A DNA stretch of 64,000 bases from positions 30,481 through 94,480 of the forward strand of contig NZ_JAVHXC010000010.1 of NCBI RefSeq assembly GCF_032248695.1. The letters are read 5' to 3'. Position numbers and translations under genes: made by a program. Shown piece by piece: positions 25,625 through 34,169 of the stretch. Each line of letters opens with the position of its first letter. Positions within the stretch are counted from its first letter, which is position 1. The notes under the pieces are model-generated. The model worked only from the letters and a program-made list of their open reading frames with translations. It was not told the DNA's origin and searched no databases. The stretch is from Dietzia sp032248695 (GTDB lineage Bacteria > Actinomycetota > Actinomycetes > Mycobacteriales > Mycobacteriaceae).

Positions 25625-27082
25625 TCAGGCTCCCGGGAGGGGTCGACGCTCGACGAGGACGGTCTCACCGGTCTCGGCGGGGTCGGGGGTGTTGCGGGTC
25701 CAGCTGTCGTCGACGGTGCGCACCCGCGCGCGGGGATTAGGGAAGGTGCGAGGCGGGATGTCGGACAGGTCGGTCCGCATGAGGAAGACGTTGTAGGCGT
25801 CCCACGTGGACATCGTGTAGTACAGCTCCGCGCCGTCGGTCCGGACGGCCGGGCTCCACGGGTGTGCGAAGGCGCCGTAGAGGGTGGGGACCTGGCGGTA
25901 CGACACCAGGATGTCCTCGCCGGACCAGGGGCCCTCCGGGCTCTCGGCCTGGGCCATGACGATGTTGTTGGCGCGGTTGTTGTAGATCGCGATGAAGCGG
26001 TGCAGGTGCTCGCTCCACGTCACGGACAGCTCGCTGACGGTGGTGTTGACCGCCGGGGCACCGAGGACCGGGCGGGCGTCGCCGTGGTCCGCGGACCAGC
26101 CGGAGCCGTCCCAGTACTCGTAGGCGTCCATGTCCTCGATCTGCGCCGCGGGCACCCGGGCGAGGCGCGCCGAGCCGCTCCGGCCGGAGGGGGTGAGGTA
26201 CTCGTAGACGTAGTCCCGGCCGTCCACCCGGTGCTTGAGGAACGCGCTCATCTGGCCGTCGGTGTGCCGGGTGTGCCGGTCCCCGAGGTCCGCGGGTAGC
26301 GGCATGGGCGCGGTGCCGCGGCGAGCGGTGCCGGACACGGGCTCCCAGTTCTCGCCGTTGTCGGTCGAGCGGGCGAGCGCGGAGTAGTTGGTGGTCCACT
26401 CGCCGGGCAGGCCCCAGCGCTCGACGGACATGTACCGCAGGTACTGGGTGCCGCCCACCTCGACACCGGCGGTGGGGATCACGGTGGTTTCACCGGGCAT
26501 GTCCGACCGGGGGAGGATCGACTTCGCCATGCCTTCCCGCTCCATGGGCGCGTCGTCGATGCGCATGCCGTCCGACAGGGTCGGGTCGGAGGAGCGGAAG
26601 AGGATGTTGCTGCGCCACTGGTCGCCCGGCACGGAGCAGTCGCCCATGGTGTCGCCGAGGGCCATGTGCACCTGGTCCTCGCCGCCCGCCCCGCCGTTCT
26701 CCCACATGATCCCGAGGTCGGTGCCCCAGATGCCGAACCGGTCGACCGTGTCGTTGGGGCTGGTGGGTCCGGTGAGGAGCTCGACAGTGGTGGTGCGGCC
26801 CTCGAGGACCGGGATGTAGCCGGCGCCGCCGTCGTGCCACGGGGTGGCCGGGGTCCCGGGTGCGCCGATCGAGCCACCGGAGGAGCCGCCGAGGGAACCG
26901 CTCCCACCGCCGATGCCGGCGGGGGGCCACGGGTCGCACGGCGCGGCGGACGCGACGGGGGCGAGGAGGGAGAGCGCCCCGGCCGCGAGCGATGCGGTGG
27001 TCACCCCGGCCAGGGTCCGGACACCGTGGGGACGAGAGGAGGGGCGAGAGGGGGGACGACGACGAGGGGGGCTCCAGGCCAC
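25625..27082 (-). CDS. Secreted DUF4185 domain protein, copy 1
   Basis: This 485-residue protein starts at GTG 27082, chosen because GGAGA lies 7 bases upstream and a twin-arginine-rich then hydrophobic signal segment follows (ending near PVASAAP). The DUF4185 domain has FGIWGTDLGIMWENG, GDTMGDCSVPGDQWRSNILFR in shorter pieces, STDNGENWEP and MSTWDAYNVFLMRTDL. It shares the same blocks in the same order with the downstream gene, so the pair arose by tandem duplication. The N-terminal spacer differs in length: short here, about 100 residues in the other. Substrate unknown. Confidence 0.85.
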   Translation of the reverse strand: MAWSPPRRRPPSRPSSRPHGVRTLAGVTTASLAAGALSLLAPVASAAPCDPWPPAGIGGGSGSLGGSSGGSIGAPGTPATPWHDGGAGYIPVLEGRTTTVELLTGPTSPNDTVDRFGIWGTDLGIMWENGGAGGEDQVHMALGDTMGDCSVPGDQWRSNILFRSSDPTLSDGMRIDDAPMEREGMAKSILPRSDMPGETTVIPTAGVEVGGTQYLRYMSVERWGLPGEWTTNYSALARSTDNGENWEPVSGTARRGTAPMPLPADLGDRHTRHTDGQMSAFLKHRVDGRDYVYEYLTPSGRSGSARLARVPAAQIEDMDAYEYWDGSGWSADHGDARPVLGAPAVNTTVSELSVTWSEHLHRFIAIYNNRANNIVMAQAESPEGPWSGEDILVSYRQVPTLYGAFAHPWSPAVRTDGAELYYTMSTWDAYNVFLMRTDLSDIPPRTFPNPRARVRTVDDSWTRNTPDPAETGETVLVERRPLPGA

Positions 27083-27205
27083 GGTGTTCTCCAGACGGGA
27101 ATGACAGGGTCGAGCAAGAGTCAACAGTACGGTAGTTGGCACCTCTGACATCGGGCGGGAGGTCGCCGGTGGGCGGGTGTGGACGAGTGCTCGTACTCTG
27201 GCGGT
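27083..27205. promoter_or_regulatory. Divergent region between DUF4185 pair and uvrB
   Basis: The 123-base gap holds TTGACT with TCATTC 14 bases away on the minus strand, a weak promoter candidate for the DUF4185 pair, and TACTCT for uvrB on the plus strand. I saw no LexA-like GAAC-N4-GTTC site. Confidence 0.35.
27194..27199 (+). promoter_or_regulatory. -10-like box TACTCT for uvrB
   Basis: TACTCT ends 6 bases before the uvrB ATG and there is no ribosome-binding site, so a leaderless mRNA is likely. Confidence 0.5.
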
Positions 27206-29335
27206 ATGGCATTCGCGACCGAGATCCCCGACGACGGGGTCCCCGTTGACCCGACCGTGCTCTCGTACTCCGAATTCCGACCGATCGGCGACGTCGAGCG
27301 CAGTACGGACCGCTTCGAGGTGGTGAGCGAGTTCACCCCGTCCGGAGATCAGCCGACGGCGATCGCCGAGCTCACCGAGCGGCTGGCGCGGGGGGAACGC
27401 GACGTGGTGCTCCTCGGTGCCACGGGTACCGGTAAGTCGGCGACGACGGCGTGGCTCATCGAGAAGGTGCAGCGTCCGACGCTCGTGATGGCGCCCAACA
27501 AGACCCTGGCCGCGCAGCTGGCCAACGAGCTCCGCGAGATGCTGCCGAACAACGCCGTCGAGTACTTCGTCTCGTACTACGACTACTACCAACCCGAGGC
27601 GTACATCGCGCAGACGGACACGTTCATCGAGAAGGACTCGTCGATCAACGACGACGTCGAGAGGTTGCGGCACTCGGCGACCTCGTCGTTGCTGTCCCGG
27701 CGGGACGTCGTGGTGGTCAGCTCGGTCTCGTGCATCTACGGCCTCGGCACCCCGCAGTCGTACCTCGACCGGTCCGTGTCCCTCGCCGTGGGGCAGGAGG
27801 TCGACCGCGACCAGTTGCTGCGCCTGCTGGTGGACGTCCAGTACGAGCGCAACGACGTCTCGATGACCCGCGGCACGTTCCGGGCGAAGGGCGACACCGT
27901 CGACATCATCCCCACCTACGAGGAGCTCGCGGTGCGCATCGAGTTCTTCGGTGACGAGGTCGACGCGCTGTACTACATCCACCCGTTGACGGGCGACGTG
28001 GTCCGCCGGGTCGACGAGGTACGCATCTTCCCGGCCACCCACTACGTGGCCGGCCCCGAGCGGATGGCCAAGGCGATCGCCTCGATCGAGGAGGAGCTGG
28101 AGGTCCGGCTCGCGGAGCTCGAGAACCAGGGCAAGCTGCTCGAGGCCCAGCGCCTGCGCATGCGGACGAGCTACGACATCGAGATGATGCAGCAGGTGGG
28201 GTTCTGCTCGGGCATCGAGAACTACTCCCGCCACATCGACGGCCGACCCGCCGGCAGTTCCCCGGCCACGCTCATCGACTACTTCCCGGAGGACTTCCTC
28301 ACGGTCATCGACGAGTCGCATGTGACCGTCCCCCAGATCGGTGCGATGTACGAGGGCGACGCGTCCCGCAAGCGCAACCTCGTCGACTTCGGCTTCCGCC
28401 TGCCGTCCGCCCTGGACAACCGGCCGTTGACCTGGGAGGAGTTCTCCGACCGGGTGGGGCAGACCGTGTACCTCTCCGCGACCCCGGGCCCCTACGAGAT
28501 GGGTCGGACCGGTGGGGAGTTCGTCGAGCAGGTGATCCGCCCGACCGGCCTGGTCGACCCCAAGATCGTGGTCAAGCCCACCAAGGGCCAGATCGACGAC
28601 CTCATCGGGGAGATCCGGGCGCGCGCCGAGCGGGACGAGCGGGTGCTGGTGACCACGCTGACCAAGAAGATGTCCGAGGACCTCACGGACTACCTGCTCG
28701 AGCTCGGGGTGCGCGTGCGGTACCTGCACTCCGAGATCGACACCCTGCAGCGCGTCGAGCTCCTGCGCGACCTGCGCCGCGGCGAGTACGACGTGCTGGT
28801 GGGCATCAACCTGCTGCGTGAGGGCCTCGACCTGCCCGAGGTGTCGCTGGTCGCGATCCTCGATGCCGACAAGGAGGGCTTCCTGCGCTCGAGTACCTCG
28901 CTCATCCAGACGATCGGCCGCGCTGCCCGAAACGTCTCGGGCGAGGTCCACATGTACGCCGACACCATCACGGACTCGATGCGGTACGCGATGGAGGAGA
29001 CCGAGCGGCGCCGCGAGAAGCAGATCGCCTACAACACCGAACACGGCATCGACCCGCAGCCGCTGCGGAAGAAGATCGCCGACATCCTCGACCGGGTCGG
29101 GGAGGAACGCGGCGACTCCGCCGACGCCGGGGACCGCCCGGAGCTGGTGGGCGCGCGTGCGGTGGGCGACGCCGCCCGGCCCCGCAAGGAGTTGGAGAAG
29201 CTCATCGAGGAGATGACCGAGCAGATGATGTCCGCTGCGACGGATCTGCGCTTCGAACTCGCGGGACGTCTGCGCGACGAGATCGCCGAACTGCGCAAGG
29301 AGCTCAAGGGGATGCGCGAGGCGGGCATCGACTGA
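27206..29335 (+). CDS. uvrB: Excinuclease ABC subunit B
   Basis: UvrB (709 residues) verifies DNA damage in nucleotide excision repair and loads UvrC. Walker A is GATGTGKSAT, the beta-hairpin is YYDYYQPEAY, the DEAD-like box is IDESHVTVPQ, and helicase motifs V and VI are in LLREGLDLPEVS and QTIGRAARN. The C-terminal UVR coiled coil (residues about 660-700) binds UvrC. I chose ATG 27206; frame 27179 has no family match. Confidence 0.96.
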   Translation: MAFATEIPDDGVPVDPTVLSYSEFRPIGDVERSTDRFEVVSEFTPSGDQPTAIAELTERLARGERDVVLLGATGTGKSATTAWLIEKVQRPTLVMAPNKTLAAQLANELREMLPNNAVEYFVSYYDYYQPEAYIAQTDTFIEKDSSINDDVERLRHSATSSLLSRRDVVVVSSVSCIYGLGTPQSYLDRSVSLAVGQEVDRDQLLRLLVDVQYERNDVSMTRGTFRAKGDTVDIIPTYEELAVRIEFFGDEVDALYYIHPLTGDVVRRVDEVRIFPATHYVAGPERMAKAIASIEEELEVRLAELENQGKLLEAQRLRMRTSYDIEMMQQVGFCSGIENYSRHIDGRPAGSSPATLIDYFPEDFLTVIDESHVTVPQIGAMYEGDASRKRNLVDFGFRLPSALDNRPLTWEEFSDRVGQTVYLSATPGPYEMGRTGGEFVEQVIRPTGLVDPKIVVKPTKGQIDDLIGEIRARAERDERVLVTTLTKKMSEDLTDYLLELGVRVRYLHSEIDTLQRVELLRDLRRGEYDVLVGINLLREGLDLPEVSLVAILDADKEGFLRSSTSLIQTIGRAARNVSGEVHMYADTITDSMRYAMEETERRREKQIAYNTEHGIDPQPLRKKIADILDRVGEERGDSADAGDRPELVGARAVGDAARPRKELEKLIEEMTEQMMSAATDLRFELAGRLRDEIAELRKELKGMREAGID

Positions 29336-29475
29336 CCGCGGCCGGTGACGGGCGCCGGCGGGATCCCGCGCGCCCGGCCGGATCCCGCGCGCCGGTCCCG
29401 ACCGCGCTTACCGTGCACGTTCGCGGCCGCCTGGGACTACGCTGTGTGGAACGTGTTCCCGAGGAGAGGATGCAA

Positions 29476-29925
29476 ATGAGCGCCTACACCAAGGTGGTGG
29501 TGGGGACCGACGGTTCGGAGTCGTCCTACCGCGCCGTCGACCGCGCCGCCCGACTCGCCGCCGACGCCGAGGCGACACTGGTGATCGCGTGCGCCTACGT
29601 CCCCGCCGACCCGCGGTCCGTGAGCCACGCCGCCGATCAGCTGGGCGACGACGCCTACCAGATCCGTGGCGACAACCCGGCCGAGGACATCGTCCGCGGG
29701 GCCCGCGAGCGCGCTCTCGCCGCCGGGGCCACGCAGATCGAGGCGCGCACGGTCCGGGGGGCACCGGTGGAGTCGCTGATCAAGCTGTCCGACGAGGTCG
29801 GCGCGGACCTCCTCGTGGTGGGTAACAAGGGACTGAACTCGCTGACCGGTCGCCTGCTGGGGTCGGTGCCCGCCGACGCGGCTCGCCGCGCGACCTGCGA
29901 CGTGCTCATCGTCCACACGACCTAG
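29476..29925 (+). CDS. Universal stress protein (UspA family, ATP-binding type)
   Basis: This 149-residue single-domain Usp has the N-terminal VVVGTDGSESSYRAVD and the ATP-binding GNKGLNSLTGRLLGSVP (G-x2-G-x9-G-S/T). In M. tuberculosis the Rv1636 Usp sits at the same locus and binds cAMP and ATP. I chose ATG 29476 rather than ATG 29470 because GAGGAGAGG (29461-29469) is 6 bases from the former and touches the latter. Its TAG stop shares CTAG with the convergent gene. Confidence 0.92.
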   Translation: MSAYTKVVVGTDGSESSYRAVDRAARLAADAEATLVIACAYVPADPRSVSHAADQLGDDAYQIRGDNPAEDIVRGARERALAAGATQIEARTVRGAPVESLIKLSDEVGADLLVVGNKGLNSLTGRLLGSVPADAARRATCDVLIVHTT

Positions 29926-30353
29926 TCGCAGAGGTGGGCCCGGCTCGCCTCGATGAGCGCGCGGCCGACCCGAGCGGTGTCCCACTCGTCGCTCTGGGCC
30001 GCGATCGCGCTGGTGAGCGGCCTGATGCGGTCGAGGATGGTCTCGGTGTCCGCTCCGTCGTCGATCCCGCCGCAGATCCCGAGGCCCACCTCCAGAGTCG
30101 TCTCCGCGGTCATCTCCGTCGGCAGCCCGAGCCCTGCCAGGTCGGTGAGGAACGCCCGCTCGTCCGCGCTGCGAGCCGGCGTTCCCGCCGCGGTGCCCGT
30201 CCCGCCCGACGAGTCCGACGCGACCGCATCCGGGGTCGCGGCGGCGGTCCTCTCGTCCACGGGGTCGGCCGCCTCCGCCCCGCACGCCGCGGTGGCGGCG
30301 ACCACCGCGACCAGCATCGCCGCGGTCCACGACCGTGCCCGCACACCCCTCAT
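29922..30353 (-). CDS. DUF732-type lipoprotein
   Basis: This 143-residue protein has a signal peptide with the lipobox ATAAC at about residues 20-24, then a disordered Ala/Thr/Ser-rich linker and a DUF732-like helical domain with two cysteines (GICGGIDDGAD and the terminal HLCD) that may form a disulfide. Such small secreted proteins are common in mycobacteria and have no known activity. The ATG overlaps the helR stop by 4 bases, so it is translated with the ATPase gene. Confidence 0.78.
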   Translation of the reverse strand: MRGVRARSWTAAMLVAVVAATAACGAEAADPVDERTAAATPDAVASDSSGGTGTAAGTPARSADERAFLTDLAGLGLPTEMTAETTLEVGLGICGGIDDGADTETILDRIRPLTSAIAAQSDEWDTARVGRALIEASRAHLCD

Positions 30354-32803
30354 GCGCTGAGCTCCCGCTCGGCGTCCGTCGGCTCCGGCTCGGCGTCCGT
30401 CGGATCCCGCCGGGCCGGCCCGGCCCCGGTGGAGTCGCCGTCGGCGAGACGGTCCCGGATCCCGGCGAGCAGCGGACCGAACCCCCCGGGCTGGACCAGG
30501 ACCAGCTCCTGGGTGGCGCGGGTGGCGCCGACGTAGAGATCCTGCAGCCCCTGGGGCGAGCGTGCGAGCACCCGCTCCGGATCCACCACCACGACCACGT
30601 CGAACTCGAGTCCCTTCGCCAGCGCCAACGGGAGCACGGACGTGCCCGGCCGGGCCTGTTCCGCGGCCCCGGCCAGAGCGGCGCGGTCCGCCGGGGTGGT
30701 CTCGTCGTCGTCGTTGTCGTCGTTGCCGTCGTGGTCGGGCACCAGGACGGCCACCGCGCGCTCCGGCGGCACCGCGCGGACCTCGTCGGCCACGACCCGC
30801 GCCACCGAGTCCGCCTCCGGCTCCAGCCACGCCACCGGGCGCCGACCCGGACGCACCGTGCGCGGCGACGCGGCCCCGGCATCGATCTCCGCGAGCAGCA
30901 GCTCCGCCATCGCGGAGATCGTCGCCGGGGTGCGGTAGTTCACCGTCAACTCGGTCAGCACCCACCGGTCGTCCACGTACGGGGACAGCGCGTCGTGCCA
31001 CGAGTCGATCCCCGCCGGGCTCGAGGTCTGGGCGACATCGCCCACCAACGTCATCCAGCGGTTGGGGGAGCGGCGCATGATCACCCGCCACGCCATGGTC
31101 GACAACTCCTGGGCCTCGTCGACGATCACGTGACCGAACGCCCACGTACGGTCCGCCCCGGCGCGGTCGGCGACCGTCAGATCGGAATCGGCACTGTGAC
31201 GACGCGCCAGCGCCTCGGCGTCCACCACGTCGTAGGCCATCAGCACCTCGGGATCGAGATCGTCCTCGATGTCCTGGACCGCCGAGCCGGTGAGGATCTC
31301 CAACGCCTCCTCGGCCTGCCGCAGCTGCTCCTCCCACGCCCGGTCGGCCTCGCTGACGTCGGTCGTCGGATCCTCGCCGAGCAGCTCCGCGAGCTCGTCC
31401 AACAACGGCACGTCGGCCGGCGAGAACGCCGACCCGTCCTCGCGGAACAGCGCCTCCTGGTCCTCGGCCACGTAGTCACCCGCGGCCTCGGCGATCCGCT
31501 CGCGACTCGACAACAGATCCGCCAACAGCTGCTCCGGCCGCAACACCGGCCACCACTCGTCGACGACCCGGGCGACCTCTCGCGACGCCTCGACCTCACG
31601 GCGCAACGCCGCGCGGTCCTCGGCGTCCAACAGCGGCCGGGCCGGATCGCCGAGATCACCGACGCCGTCGCCCTCCGGCGACCACGCCTCGTCCTCCGCG
31701 CGCCCCACCGGGTCGGTGAGCGCGGCGGTGTACTGCTCGGTCAGCGCGTCGACGATCCGCGTCGCGAACGCCTCCCGCGCCATGTTGTGCGGGCGCCGGG
31801 TCATCCTCGCGCGCCCCCGCGCCGCGCGCACCGTCGCCGGCGTCAGCGTGAGGTCATGGCCCTCCACACGCACCACCACGTCGGCATCCGGCGCGAGCTG
31901 CCGCGCCCGGACCGCGGACCTGAGGATCCCGACCATCTCGCCCGACCCCTTGACCTCCTCGCCCCGCAAGGTCTCGGGACCGGTCGCCCGCACCCCCGGG
32001 TAGAGGTCGGCGAGGGTGCGCAGCACGACCCCCGACTCGCCGAGCGACGGCAACACCCGGGCGATGTAGTCGAGGAACCGCGCGTTGGGACCCACGATGA
32101 GGACGCCGCTGCGGTCCAACCGCTGGCGATGCGTGTAGAGCAGGTAGGCCGCCCGGTGCAGGGCCACCGCCGTCTTGCCCGTGCCGGGACCGCCCTGCAC
32201 GACGAGCACGCCCTGGTGCGGGTTGCGGATGATCTCGTCCTGCTCGCGCTGGATGGTCGCGACGATGTCCGTCATCTGCCCGGAGCGGGCGGCGTCGAGC
32301 GCCTCCAACAGCGCCGACTCGCCCACCACGTCGTCGTGGTCCTCGGGCAGCTCGCCGTCCACCGGCGCGGTGAGGTACTCGTCGTGGATCCCGATCACCC
32401 GACGCCCGATCGTGCGCAGGTGCCGGCGGCGGTGCGCGCCCTCCGGCCGCGCGGTCGTGGCGAGATAGAAGGGCCGGCTGTGATCCGCACGCCAGTCCAG
32501 CAGCAGCGTCGTGAGGTCCTCGTCGTCGTCCCTCAGACCCACGCGCCCGATCCGCCGGACCTCACCGTCACCCATGTCCAGCCTGCCGAAGTACAGCCCG
32601 AGGTTCGCGGCGTTGAACGCCGCGAGCTCGGAGGAGTAGAGCCGGGCGAACGACTCCCGCTCCGAGCGCGCCTGCGGGGTCCCGCCGGATGCGCGCAGGA
32701 CGGCGTCGAGCCGCGCGCGGGTGTCCGCGCGCAGTTCCTCGAGGCGGTCGAGGAGACGACCGAGGTGACGCTGTTCCTCGTCGACGGCATCGTGTCCCGT
32801 CAC
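30350..32803 (-). CDS. helR: HelR/HelD-like RNA polymerase recycling ATPase (UvrD-fold)
   Basis: This 817-residue UvrD/Rep-fold protein begins with a coiled-coil-like N-terminal region (residues about 1-60), then has Walker A GPGTGKTAVALHRAAYLL, a DEAQELSTMAWR Walker B, and C-terminal motifs KGLEFDVVVVVDPE and VGATRATQELVLV. The architecture matches HelD/HelR, which pull stalled RNA polymerase off DNA and, in mycobacteria, can displace rifamycin-bound polymerase. An acidic stretch, HDGNDDNDDDETT, lies near the C-terminal domain. GTG 32803 has AAGGAG 5 bases upstream. Not proven to act on rifamycins here. Confidence 0.85.
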   Translation of the reverse strand: MTGHDAVDEEQRHLGRLLDRLEELRADTRARLDAVLRASGGTPQARSERESFARLYSSELAAFNAANLGLYFGRLDMGDGEVRRIGRVGLRDDDEDLTTLLLDWRADHSRPFYLATTARPEGAHRRRHLRTIGRRVIGIHDEYLTAPVDGELPEDHDDVVGESALLEALDAARSGQMTDIVATIQREQDEIIRNPHQGVLVVQGGPGTGKTAVALHRAAYLLYTHRQRLDRSGVLIVGPNARFLDYIARVLPSLGESGVVLRTLADLYPGVRATGPETLRGEEVKGSGEMVGILRSAVRARQLAPDADVVVRVEGHDLTLTPATVRAARGRARMTRRPHNMAREAFATRIVDALTEQYTAALTDPVGRAEDEAWSPEGDGVGDLGDPARPLLDAEDRAALRREVEASREVARVVDEWWPVLRPEQLLADLLSSRERIAEAAGDYVAEDQEALFREDGSAFSPADVPLLDELAELLGEDPTTDVSEADRAWEEQLRQAEEALEILTGSAVQDIEDDLDPEVLMAYDVVDAEALARRHSADSDLTVADRAGADRTWAFGHVIVDEAQELSTMAWRVIMRRSPNRWMTLVGDVAQTSSPAGIDSWHDALSPYVDDRWVLTELTVNYRTPATISAMAELLLAEIDAGAASPRTVRPGRRPVAWLEPEADSVARVVADEVRAVPPERAVAVLVPDHDGNDDNDDDETTPADRAALAGAAEQARPGTSVLPLALAKGLEFDVVVVVDPERVLARSPQGLQDLYVGATRATQELVLVQPGGFGPLLAGIRDRLADGDSTGAGPARRDPTDAEPEPTDAERELSA
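30367..30403 (-). repeat. Two 16-bp direct repeats near the 3' end of helR
   Basis: GCTCGGCGTCCGTCGG occurs at 30367-30382 and again at 30388-30403, 21 bases apart, giving a repeated DAE-PT motif near the protein C-terminus. Period is in frame, so the protein tolerates it. Confidence 0.55.
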
Positions 32804-32872
32804 AGGCGCTCCTTCCGGGATGGGGTGCTCGGGCAGGATGTCCAGGCTACCGGGATCGACGACAGGCCCTCG

Positions 32873-32916
32873 GACGCCGATGACCCCGCCCGGGTGCGGG
32901 CGGGGTCATCGGCGTC
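32873..32916. terminator. Perfect 20-bp hairpin between DoxX gene and helR
   Basis: The arm 32873-32892 (GACGCCGATGACCCCGCCCG) pairs perfectly with 32897-32916 around a GGTG loop. It follows the DoxX gene on the minus strand and precedes the helR start. It is the longest perfect stem in the window. No T tract. Probably a strong terminator for the DoxX transcript. Confidence 0.75.
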
Positions 32917-32970
32917 CGGCATCACGCGGGGATCCGGCCGGGGCTGGAGGCCGGCCGGGTCCCGCCGAGG

Positions 32971-34050
32971 TCAGGGATGGATCGCGTCGGCGGCCCTGGC
33001 ACGGACCTCGTCGGTCTTCTTCTTGGCCAGCACGGCCGCCTTGCCCGCGTCCTTCTCGAGCCGGGCGGACTTCTTCTTGGCGTCCTTACCGAAGCGGGCC
33101 GCCTTCTTCGCGGCCTTCTTCTCCGCGACCTTCCCGGACGCGCGGGCGGCCTTGCGGGCGTCCTCGGCCCGGTCGGCGGCGACGTGCGCGGCGGCGTCGG
33201 CACGGTCCCGCACCTCGGCGACGAGCGGGCGGGCCTCGGCGGCGGCCGCGAGGGCCACCGCGGACGCCTGGTCCCGCACCTGCGCGGCGACCGGGGCGGC
33301 CTGCTCCCGCGCCACGGCCGCGCGGTCGCGCAGGCGTGCGGCCACGACAGGTGCCTTCTCGCGGACGACCCCGGCGACCCCCGTCGCCTGGTCGCGGACC
33401 TGGTCGGCGACCTCCGGTGCCTTCTCACGCACCGTCTCGGCCACCTCGGGCGCCTTGTCCCGGAGGACGTCGGCCGCGCCCCGGGCCTGATCGGCCACAG
33501 TGTGGGCGACGCCGGCGATCGCGGCGCCGGCGGCGGCGGACTCCGCCTTGGCGCCGGGGAGCTTCGCCGCGACCTTGTCACCGGCCTGCCGGGCACGCCA
33601 CGCCAGCCCGGGCTGACCGGCCGTGTCGGCGGACGCGAGCAGCAGCGCGCCGACGAGGGCGACATCCGTGGCCAGCCCCGTGGTCTTGCGGCTGCGCGCG
33701 GCCGGGTCGGACTCCATCCAGAACGCGTGCCGGCTGACGGTCGACGGGACGTGGGCGGCGGTGAGCGCCAGCGCCGAGAGCCGGGGGGCCTTGCCGAGAG
33801 CGAACAGCGCGCCCGCGCCGATCTTCACGCCGGCGAGCGCCTTCACCCAGGTCTCGGTGTCCTTGGGGACGGGCGGGACCGACGCGGACACGGTGTCGTT
33901 GACGGCCTGCTCACCCTTCTCCACCAGCGGGGCGGCCTTGTCGACGAGGGGGGCGGCGTCGGCGACGTGGGCCTGCGGATTGCGGAGCGTCTCAATTCCG
34001 TCGATGACGAACACCGTGGCGAGCATGGGTCGTGCGAGTCGTCGAATCAT
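32971..34050 (-). CDS. DoxX-like membrane protein with amphipathic 11-residue repeat tail
   Basis: Residues 1-150 are DoxX-like: RRLARPMLATVFVIDGIETLRNP, helices near 72-86, 91-102 and 126-141. Residues 187-241 are five tandem 11-mers of the form [DE]-[KQ]-A-x3-A-x-x-V/L-R (e.g. DKAPEVAETVR, EKAPEVADQVR, EKAPVVAARLR), continuing as 18- and 22-residue units to about 300, followed by a Lys/Ala-rich tail (KKAAKKAARFGKDAKKKSARLEK). The pattern resembles apolipoprotein-type lipid-binding helices. I chose ATG 34050 because AGGAGG is 4 bases upstream of it and 1 base from ATG 34053. Function unknown. Confidence 0.82.
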   Translation of the reverse strand: MIRRLARPMLATVFVIDGIETLRNPQAHVADAAPLVDKAAPLVEKGEQAVNDTVSASVPPVPKDTETWVKALAGVKIGAGALFALGKAPRLSALALTAAHVPSTVSRHAFWMESDPAARSRKTTGLATDVALVGALLLASADTAGQPGLAWRARQAGDKVAAKLPGAKAESAAAGAAIAGVAHTVADQARGAADVLRDKAPEVAETVREKAPEVADQVRDQATGVAGVVREKAPVVAARLRDRAAVAREQAAPVAAQVRDQASAVALAAAAEARPLVAEVRDRADAAAHVAADRAEDARKAARASGKVAEKKAAKKAARFGKDAKKKSARLEKDAGKAAVLAKKKTDEVRARAADAIHP

Positions 34051-34169
34051 CATTCCTCCTGAATCGGTGGGAGTGCGACACCGAACCTAGTGCGAACCGG
34101 CGGCGCGCGCTTCCGGTCGCGCTTTCCTCCGCGGTGGCGGGACCGACGGACGCCGCCCGCCGGGCGGGG

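Noticed and set aside
25625..29044. Minus-strand ORF of 1139 codons covering DUF4185 copy 1 and the whole antisense of uvrB
   Set aside because: Only the last 485 codons belong to a real gene. The upstream part is the antisense of uvrB and is His/Arg/Asp/Val-rich, as expected for open frames in high-GC DNA.
32804..32872. Rifamycin-associated element upstream of helR
   Set aside because: I did not see a 19-bp inverted repeat of that kind in the gap; the 20-bp hairpin nearby has a different sequence and position.
30335..33490. Plus-strand ORF of 1051 codons opposite helR and the DoxX gene
   Set aside because: Composition is Arg/His/Pro/Ala-biased with no family motifs; the opposite strand has clear ATPase motifs.
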